Positions 1-6,143 of a stretch of 6,143 nucleotides of DNA are shown in pieces; position 1 is the first letter of the stretch, and each line of letters starts with the position of its first letter. A program made the translations under genes and the position numbers. The stretch is from contig JAWLFC010000145.1 in NCBI GenBank assembly GCA_041685755.1, positions 1 to 6,143 on the forward strand. Direction: 5' to 3'. The notes under the pieces are model-generated. The model saw only the letters and a list, made by a program, of their open reading frames with translations. It did no database searches and was not told the DNA's origin. The stretch is from Sva-07 sp041685755. Its GTDB lineage: Bacteria; Actinomycetota; Acidimicrobiia; Acidimicrobiales; Ilumatobacteraceae.

Positions 1-414
1 CCCGTCGGCACGGCGATGATCGGGATGTACGCCCACGACCCGCTGTCGCACTCGCTGTTCCACCGGCTGCCCACCGACGAGATCTGGCACTTCTACGGCG
101 GCGACCCGATCCGCCTGGTCCTCCTGCACCGCGACGGCACCTCGAGCGACGTGTGGCTCGGACCCGACACGACCGCCGGGCACCGGGTGCAGTACGTCAT
201 CCCGGCCGGCACGTGGCAGGCCGGCGAACTGCACCCCGACGGCACCTACGGGCTGTTCGGCTGCACACTGGCACCCGGCTTCACCGGCGCCGGATTCGTC
301 GCCGCGACCCGCGCCGAACTGCTCGCCAGCCACCCCGACCGCGCCATCGACATCGACCGGCTCACCGTGGCCGACGGCCACGACACCACGATGCCCGACG
401 GCTTCGCCACCTGA
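1..414 (+). CDS. Cupin_5 / DUF985 family protein, N-terminally cut by the window edge
   Basis: The reading frame is open from base 1 and ends at a TGA at 412-414, giving 137 visible residues. The segment HRLPTDEIWHFYGGDP (about residues 21-36) followed by a hydrophobic LVLLH strand is the signature of the cupin_5 (DUF985) family. The later VIPAGTWQAGEL and YGLFGCTLAPGF segments match its remaining beta-barrel strands. Family members are small single-domain cupins of roughly 150-170 residues, so some 30 N-terminal residues probably lie to the left. The ATG at 16 is therefore unlikely to be the true start. The biochemical role of the family is not established; cupins bind metals or small ligands, and the His and Glu of this motif would be candidate ligands. 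It is followed 40 nt downstream by a same-strand DUF1801 gene, so the two may be cotranscribed. The family call is strong, but function cannot be assigned. Confidence 0.9.
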   Translation, partial: PVGTAMIGMYAHDPLSHSLFHRLPTDEIWHFYGGDPIRLVLLHRDGTSSDVWLGPDTTAGHRVQYVIPAGTWQAGELHPDGTYGLFGCTLAPGFTGAGFVAATRAELLASHPDRAIDIDRLTVADGHDTTMPDGFAT

Positions 415-454
415 CGACCTGCCCCTTCCGCGGCCCCGCCGACGGTGGCACAGT

Positions 455-871
455 GTGTCGATGGCCACGATCGCGACCCGACCGTCCGGCGAGGACGTCA
501 CGGCGTTCATCGACGCCGTGGCCGACGACCGACGCCGCGCCGACGCCCACGAACTCCGGGCCCTCATCCAAGGGGTCACCGGCGACCCCGGCCGGATGTG
601 GGGCTCGTCGATCATCGGCTTCGGCGCCACCACCTACACCAACACCACCGGCACCCACGACTGGTTCGTCGTCGGGTTCTCACCGCGCAAACAGGCGCTG
701 ACCGTCTACGGCATCCACGACGGCTACAGCGAGCCCGACCCGCTCCTCGAGCAGCTCGGCCGGCACACGACCGGGAAGGGCTGCGTCTACCTCAAGCGCT
801 TGGAGCACGCCGACCCCGCCGTGCTGGAGCAGCTCGTCCGCAACGCCTGGCAGGCCGCCGACCACACCTGA
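455..871 (+). CDS. DUF1801 (YdhG-like) domain protein
   Basis: This is a 138-residue protein with no signal peptide or membrane segment, so it is probably cytoplasmic. The core MWGSSIIGFG (residues 48-57), DWFVVGFSPRKQALTVY (69-85) and GKGCVYLKRLEHAD near the C-terminus are characteristic of the DUF1801 family, and the length is typical. The molecular function of the family is unresolved. Two starts are possible, the GTG at 455 and the ATG two codons later at 461. A weak GGTGG at 444-448 lies 6 nt from the GTG and 12 nt from the ATG, which slightly favours the GTG, but the sequence does not settle it. It lies 40 nt after the cupin_5 gene on the same strand and converges with the methyltransferase gene, leaving 21 nt between the stop codons. 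Confidence 0.88.
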   Translation: MSMATIATRPSGEDVTAFIDAVADDRRRADAHELRALIQGVTGDPGRMWGSSIIGFGATTYTNTTGTHDWFVVGFSPRKQALTVYGIHDGYSEPDPLLEQLGRHTTGKGCVYLKRLEHADPAVLEQLVRNAWQAADHT

Positions 872-892
872 CGCCGAGCCCCGGCTGCGCCC

Positions 893-1636
893 TCAACCGG
901 CCGGACGACGCCAGACGCTCACGTGCGAGGGGCTGTCACCGGTGAACGGCGAACGATCCCAATCGGCCCAGCGGTGCTCCAGCGTCAAGCCGGCGATGCG
1001 GGCCATCAGGTCGAGTTCCGACGGCCAGACGTAGCGGAACGGCGCCGTGAACTCCTCGAACGTCCCCTCGGCCGTGCGGTGGAAGTGGCGGCTGTGGGAG
1101 ATCTGCAGGTGCGTGCGATCGGCGAAGTCGTCGATGCCGATGTGGTCGTCGGTGACGACGAACGGCCGAGCGACCGCGCCGGGCGGCAGGCTGCGCAGCG
1201 CCGGCACGCCGTTCTCGATCACGAACCGGCCGCCCGGCGCCAGGTGGCGAGCGGCGTTCTCGAAGCAGGCGACCTGCTCGTCCTGCGTCGTCAGGTTCGT
1301 GATCGTGTTGAACACGAGGTAGACGAGCGCGAACTCGCCGGCGACGCGGGTGGTCGTCATGTCACCCTCCACGGCCGGGATGGCCGCACCTCCCGGCGCC
1401 CGGCGCAGCTCGGCGAGCATGTCGGCCGACAGCTCGATACCCGACACGTCGACGCCCCGAGCGGCCAACGGCAACGCCACGCGGCCGGTGCCGACGGCGA
1501 ACTCGAGCACCGGACCGCCCTCGGCCAGCGACGTCAGCACATCCACCGCCGGGTCGAGCACCTCGGGCGCGAACCGCGCCGCATGGGCGTGGTCGTAGGT
1601 GCGGGCGACGTCACCGACGAAGCGGTTCTCCGGCAT
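893..1636 (-). CDS. Class I SAM-dependent methyltransferase
   Basis: The 247-residue product has the Rossmann-like AdoMet-binding signatures in order. Motif I is VLEFAVGTGR (43-52), the acidic end of strand 2 is GIELS (66-70), an EGDM segment carries D92, motif IV is FALVYLVFNTI (102-112), and LAPGGRFVIE (132-141) is the post-motif strand. Together these define a methyltransferase of the Methyltransf_25/11 type, and the length is normal for free-standing actinobacterial members. The substrate cannot be told from sequence. The frame extends 83 codons upstream, but that part reads as low-complexity Arg/Pro/Ser and overlaps the CinA-like gene. The ATG at 1636 is preceded by GAGG (1645-1648) with 8 nt spacing, which fixes the start. 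It lies 43 nt downstream of the CinA-like gene on the same strand and is likely cotranscribed with it. The stop lies 21 nt from the convergent DUF1801 gene. Confidence 0.9.
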   Translation of the reverse strand: MPENRFVGDVARTYDHAHAARFAPEVLDPAVDVLTSLAEGGPVLEFAVGTGRVALPLAARGVDVSGIELSADMLAELRRAPGGAAIPAVEGDMTTTRVAGEFALVYLVFNTITNLTTQDEQVACFENAARHLAPGGRFVIENGVPALRSLPPGAVARPFVVTDDHIGIDDFADRTHLQISHSRHFHRTAEGTFEEFTAPFRYVWPSELDLMARIAGLTLEHRWADWDRSPFTGDSPSHVSVWRRPAG

Positions 1637-1644
1637 CGCCGCAG

Positions 1645-1648
1645 CCTC
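1645..1648 (-). promoter_or_regulatory. Ribosome binding site of the methyltransferase gene
   Basis: GAGG lies 8 nt before the ATG at 1636 on the minus strand. It supports this start over longer upstream alternatives that would run into the CinA-like gene. Confidence 0.6.
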
Positions 1649-1679
1649 GTGCACCGACCGGCTGCCGGGCAACCGGGTT

Positions 1680-2168
1680 TCACGACGAACCGAGCGTCGC
1701 CTCCAGCAGGTCGAGGGCGGCGACGGCGAACGCGACCATGTTCGGCTCGCGCTCGTCGAGGCCGGTGAGCACGTGCCGGGTGGCGTCGGTCGGGCCCGCC
1801 ACGGCCACCCAGCAGTGTCCGGCCGGGTCGCCGTACGGGTTCGGCGGGCCGGCAGCACCCGCCTCGCCCAGCCCCCACGTGGCATCGAGACGCACCCTCG
1901 CCGATCGGGCGAGGTGATCGGCGAACGCCTCGGTCGCTCCTCGCATCCCCGGCGGCGCCTCGACCGCGCCGTGCATCCATGCCCGGTACGCAGCCGCCGT
2001 GTAGATCACCGCGCCGCCGAGGTAGTACGCCGACGCGCCGGGCACCGACAGCAACGCCGCCGACACCAGGCCGCCCGCCGACCCCTCGGCCACGGCGACC
2101 GTCTCACCCCGCTCGCGCAGGAGGGCGCCGATGCGGGCGGCAGGTCCGGTCAGCGAGGCGTCGAGCAT
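1680..2168 (-). CDS. CinA C-terminal-domain family protein (PncC-like fold)
   Basis: The 162-residue single-domain protein matches the C-terminal domain of CinA, whose characterised members are nicotinamide-nucleotide (NMN) amidases. Visible signatures are VAEGSAGGLVSAALLSVPGASAYYLGGAVIYT (26-57), where the family usually has AESCTGG, PGSSAYF and GGVVAYS, and the glycine-rich GEAGAAGPPNPYGDPAGH (101-118). The second motif resembles a divergent subfamily of short stand-alone CinA-like proteins rather than canonical PncC. The Ser (S46) and Tyr (Y56) of the active site seem kept, but the Lys expected five residues after the Tyr is Tyr61, so NMN deamidase activity is doubtful. The N-terminal MoCF_biosynth half of full CinA is absent, as in stand-alone PncC. 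The first usable in-frame start is the ATG at 2168. Its nearest strong Shine-Dalgarno (AGGAG, 2185-2189) is 16 nt away, which is unusually far. It is probably first in an operon with the methyltransferase and is divergent from the EF-G2 gene. Confidence 0.85.
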   Translation of the reverse strand: MLDASLTGPAARIGALLRERGETVAVAEGSAGGLVSAALLSVPGASAYYLGGAVIYTAAAYRAWMHGAVEAPPGMRGATEAFADHLARSARVRLDATWGLGEAGAAGPPNPYGDPAGHCWVAVAGPTDATRHVLTGLDEREPNMVAFAVAALDLLEATLGSS

Positions 2169-2179
2169 CCCGCCAGCAT
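2150..2179 (-). other. Possible 9-codon leader mini-ORF overlapping the CinA-like start
   Basis: An ATG at 2179 opens a frame reading MLAGCSTPR and stopping at TGA (2150-2152). It lies 11 nt upstream of, and out of frame with, the CinA-like ATG at 2168, and ends inside the seventh codon of that gene. The AGGAG at 2185-2189 is 5 nt from this ATG, a near-ideal spacing, but 16 nt from the CinA-like ATG. It could be a translated leader that couples or dampens translation of the main gene, or simply chance. Conservation has not been tested. Confidence 0.25.
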
Positions 2180-2298
2180 CGCGTCTCCTCCACCCCCGAG
2201 CGGCAACGCAACGTGAGCGGCGGCGCCACGAAGGGCCGTTGGTCCATGGCCCGGCGGCCGCCATCGGGTGGACACTGACGCGCCGGAGAGGAGAACCC
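2169..2298. promoter_or_regulatory. Divergent intergenic region with the likely promoters of the CinA-like unit and EF-G2
   Basis: The 130 bp between the two divergent start codons should hold both promoters. I find no convincing TANNNT -10 element or TTGACA-like -35 on either strand. The region does hold a perfect 10-bp palindrome, GGCGGCCGCC (2253-2262), inside a 5-bp inverted repeat ATGGC/GCCAT (2246-2250 and 2260-2264). Such GC palindromes are frequent by chance in DNA of this composition, so an operator role is only a possibility. Promoter presence is inferred from gene orientation alone. Confidence 0.35.
2289..2293 (+). promoter_or_regulatory. Ribosome binding site of the EF-G2 gene
   Basis: AGGAG within GGAGAGGAGAA stands 5 nt before the GTG at 2299. 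It selects this GTG over the 56 extra codons open upstream, which read as non-family sequence. Confidence 0.75.
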
Positions 2299-4347
<2,049 letters not shown>

Positions 4348-4356
4348 CGCGACCAC

Positions 4357-4385
4357 CGGCTCCGCCGAATCGTCAGGCGGAGTCG
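4357..4385. terminator. Hairpin at the convergent junction, candidate bidirectional terminator
   Basis: CGGCTCCGCC (4357-4366) pairs with GGCGGAGTCG (4376-4385) to form a 10-bp stem with one G-T pair around the 9-nt loop GAATCGTCA. It starts 10 nt after the EF-G2 stop, and the loop contains the stop codon of the nuclease gene on the other strand (4373-4375). Neither side carries a T-run, so it is not a classic intrinsic terminator. U-less hairpins at convergent gene ends are proposed as terminators in high-GC actinobacteria. The structure is seen; the function is inferred. Confidence 0.5.
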
Positions 4386-5221
4386 CCGTAGGACGACGAG
4401 ACGACGATGTTGCCGCGGCCGTCGCGGAGGAACACCGTGTCGCCGCTGTTGTTCCACACCGCGCTGCCCGAGACGCACCAGTAGCGGCGGGCGTCGTCGT
4501 CGGTGCCGCACCCGCTGAACAGCGTCACGCTGCTGCCCGGGTCGAGCCGCAGATCGGAGAACCGGTAGCGGTGCGACGCCGACTCGTCGGCCACCTCCCA
4601 CCCGTCGAGATCGACCGGCTCGGTGCCGCGGTTGACGAAGCGGACCCACTCGCCGTTGAGGTTCTGGGCGTCGTCGCCCGGGGCGTCGGCGTTGATCTCC
4701 ACGGCGATGTCGGCGGCGGTCGCCGGGCCGCACGCGTCCGGCGCCCACAGACCCCGCCGCTCGCCCTCGGCCTCGCGTTGCAGCTCGGCGTACTCGTCGG
4801 CTCGGGCGTCGTCGGGCGGGAAGCGCCGGGCGATGGCGAACCCACCGGCAACCAGCTCGGCACCGACGTCGACACCGTCCGTCGTCTCGACGTAGCGCAG
4901 CGCCCGCCCGAACCGGTCGACGTCGGACCGATCGACGACCAGCACCAAGTCCTCGCCGGCCACCAGCTCGTCGAGGGCGTCGGTCGCCTCGTCGGCGAAG
5001 CACTCGCCGGCCTCGGGCGCGTTGATCCCGACGATCCGCACCGTCAACTCGCCGCCAGGACCATCGACGTCCAACGTGTCGCCGTCGACCACCTCGATCG
5101 CCCGCCACGCACCGTCGCCGCGCTGCTCGTCACCCGCGTTGCCGCCCGAGTTGCAGGCCGCAACCGCCAGGAGACAGACGGCTGCCACTCCGGCACGACG
5201 ACGACTCCGAACGAACAGCAC
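4373..5221 (-). CDS. Secreted lipoprotein: staphylococcal-nuclease (SNase) domain fused to a lamin-tail domain
   Basis: The 282-residue product begins with an Arg-rich n-region (RSRRR), a hydrophobic core and the lipobox VAAC with Cys23, so it should be exported and lipid-anchored on the outer face of the membrane. Residues 39-160 form an SNase-like domain: VVDGDTLDV (44-52, metal-ligand D48), VRIVGINAPE (61-70, R62 and E70), DRFGRALRYV (102-111, R106) and the closing RRGLWAP. The Asp that binds Ca2+ in staphylococcal nuclease (GIDAPE or VDTPE) is Asn67 here. Residues 171-279 are a lamin-tail (LTD) beta-sandwich: NGEWVRFVNRGTEPVDLDGW, HRYRF and VWNNSGDTVFLRD. Cys74/Cys164 and Cys238/Cys249 could form disulfides. 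It likely degrades extracellular DNA or RNA, with the LTD aiding binding; the target is unknown. The GTG at 5221 gives the most natural signal peptide. GGAG directly abuts it with no spacer, and ATGs at 5284 and 5293 lie inside the upstream peptidase gene. It follows that gene by 10 nt, indicating an operon. Confidence 0.9.
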   Translation of the reverse strand: MLFVRSRRRAGVAAVCLLAVAACNSGGNAGDEQRGDGAWRAIEVVDGDTLDVDGPGGELTVRIVGINAPEAGECFADEATDALDELVAGEDLVLVVDRSDVDRFGRALRYVETTDGVDVGAELVAGGFAIARRFPPDDARADEYAELQREAEGERRGLWAPDACGPATAADIAVEINADAPGDDAQNLNGEWVRFVNRGTEPVDLDGWEVADESASHRYRFSDLRLDPGSSVTLFSGCGTDDDARRYWCVSGSAVWNNSGDTVFLRDGRGNIVVSSSYGDSA

Positions 5222-5231
5222 CTCCGAACCG

Positions 5232-6143
5232 TCAGAAGTTGACGATCGTGCCCATGTCGGGGATCCGGGCGAGGTGCGGCGCATGGACGACACGCTCGAC
5301 CGCCTCGACGGCGGTACAACCGGTGGTCACGATCTCGCGGGCGAGCGCAGCGACGACCACGGGCGCGGCGAACGACGTACCGGTCCAGGTGGCCCACTCG
5401 TCGAAGTCGTCGGAGTCGATCCCGTTGATGCGCGGCACGTCGCCGTCGAACGAGGCGAAGAAGGAACTCACCAGATCGGTGCCGGGCGCACACGCGTCAA
5501 CCCACGGGCCGTAGTTCGACCACTCCGCCGGCCCCATCGGGCCGAGCCCGCCGACCCCGATCACCGAGTCGAGCGCCGCCGGATACTGCTCGACGCACGA
5601 CCCCTCGTTGCCCGCCGCGGCGACGAAGACCACGTCGCCCAGTTCGTGGTAGATCTCGATCAGCAGCTCGAACAGGATCGCCCGGCCCGTCCCACCGAAG
5701 GAGAAGTTGACGATCTCGGGTTGCGCGGTCGCCATCAGGTACCACAGCCAGGCGGCGAGTTCGAACGTGCCGACGTCGCCCTCGGGCTCGAACACGCTCT
5801 CGACACGGATCTCACAACCCGGGGTCAGCTGTTCGATGATCCCGGCGATGAACGTGCCGTGCCCCGCCACCGGATCGAGATGGTTGTCGGCGGGATACCC
5901 ACCCATCGGGCGCGACGGACGGTCCAGCGGACCGGAGATCCGCAACAGATCGGCCGTGCCCGTGCCCAGCAGCTCCGGCCGTTGGCCCGACTGGTTGTCC
6001 CATCCGCCGGCCAGCCCGCTGTCGAGCACGCCGATCCTCACCCCGTTCGACAACTTCCCGGGCGCGAGACCGGGCCGCTCCGGCAACGACCGATCCGGTG
6101 CCGGCATCACCGAGCTCGTCGGCGGCTTGCCGGTCGCCAGCAC
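5232..6143 (-). CDS. S8 (subtilisin-like) serine peptidase, N-terminus beyond the window
   Basis: The frame is open to the right-hand edge, and 303 residues are visible. The catalytic triad is complete: Asp41 in GVRIGVLDSGL, His95 in DPVAGHGTFIAGII and Ser257 in WTGTSFAAP, with the oxyanion Asn179 in VAAAGNEG. VNFSFGG (145-151) and WSNYGPWVDACAPGTDL (208-224) are standard subtilase strands. The overall pattern resembles a large actinobacterial group of S8/S53-annotated peptidases. The last visible codon at the edge is a GTG, but about 30 residues precede the core domain and the true start, along with any signal peptide or pro-domain, lies outside. The C-terminus ends 46 residues after the catalytic Ser with no membrane anchor, unlike mycosins. 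Cellular location and substrate cannot be decided. Its stop is 10 nt before the GTG of the nuclease lipoprotein, so the two are almost certainly cotranscribed. Confidence 0.92.
   Translation of the reverse strand: MLATGKPPTSSVMPAPDRSLPERPGLAPGKLSNGVRIGVLDSGLAGGWDNQSGQRPELLGTGTADLLRISGPLDRPSRPMGGYPADNHLDPVAGHGTFIAGIIEQLTPGCEIRVESVFEPEGDVGTFELAAWLWYLMATAQPEIVNFSFGGTGRAILFELLIEIYHELGDVVFVAAAGNEGSCVEQYPAALDSVIGVGGLGPMGPAEWSNYGPWVDACAPGTDLVSSFFASFDGDVPRINGIDSDDFDEWATWTGTSFAAPVVVAALAREIVTTGCTAVEAVERVVHAPHLARIPDMGTIVNF

Noticed and set aside
415..454. Promoter between the cupin_5 and DUF1801 genes
   Set aside because: The 40 nt contain no recognisable -10 or -35 pair, so readthrough from the cupin gene is the simpler view.
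872..904. Possible terminator between the convergent DUF1801 and methyltransferase genes
   Set aside because: Only 4-bp GC pairings (GCCG/CGGC or CCGG/CCGG) can be drawn and there is no T-run, which is no more than chance in such GC-rich DNA.
923..1768. A 281-codon plus-strand open frame opposite the methyltransferase
   Set aside because: It is compositional antisense, and the minus strand carries clear AdoMet-binding motifs.
1637..1885. N-terminal extension of the methyltransferase frame to 1885
   Set aside because: The extra 83 residues are low-complexity Arg/Ser/Pro sequence overlapping the CinA-like gene, and the ATG at 1636 has its own Shine-Dalgarno.
4571..5242. A 223-codon plus-strand open frame opposite the nuclease lipoprotein
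   Set aside because: It is an antisense shadow; the minus strand encodes intact SNase and LTD domains with a lipobox.

Overview
The window is very GC-rich with strong G/C bias at third codon positions, GTG starts, an actinobacterial-style lipoprotein and an EF-G2-type translation factor. This suggests a high-GC actinomycete, and the particular mix (SNase-LTD lipoprotein, S8 peptidase, EF-G2) would suit the Acidimicrobiia (Ilumatobacter-like). That placement is inference; there is no rRNA or other marker here to prove it.

Layout from left to right. (1) The 3' part of a DUF985/cupin_5 gene (1-414, +, N-terminus outside the window) is followed after 40 nt by a DUF1801 gene (455-871, +). (2) These converge on a two-gene minus-strand unit: a CinA C-terminal-domain protein (1680-2168) followed 43 nt later by a class I SAM-dependent methyltransferase (893-1636). 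(3) A 130-bp divergent intergenic region (2169-2298) separates this unit from a full-length EF-G-like GTPase of the EF-G2 type (2299-4347, +). (4) Only 25 nt further on, EF-G2 converges with a second minus-strand pair: an S8 subtilisin-like peptidase (5232 to beyond 6143) followed after 10 nt by a secreted lipoprotein joining a staphylococcal-nuclease domain to a lamin-tail domain (4373-5221). A 10-bp hairpin sits exactly at the convergent junction and could terminate transcription in both directions.

Coding density is close to complete: no gene-free stretch exceeds 130 bp. I see no RNA genes, insertion sequences, CRISPR repeats or attachment sites. Most genes look like ordinary chromosomal housekeeping or accessory genes. 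The parts most worth a second look are the peptidase/nuclease pair, the CinA-like protein lacking the usual active-site lysine with an odd mini-ORF over its start, and the EF-G2 with a divergent switch I. I do not see convincing evidence of a wholly new system.
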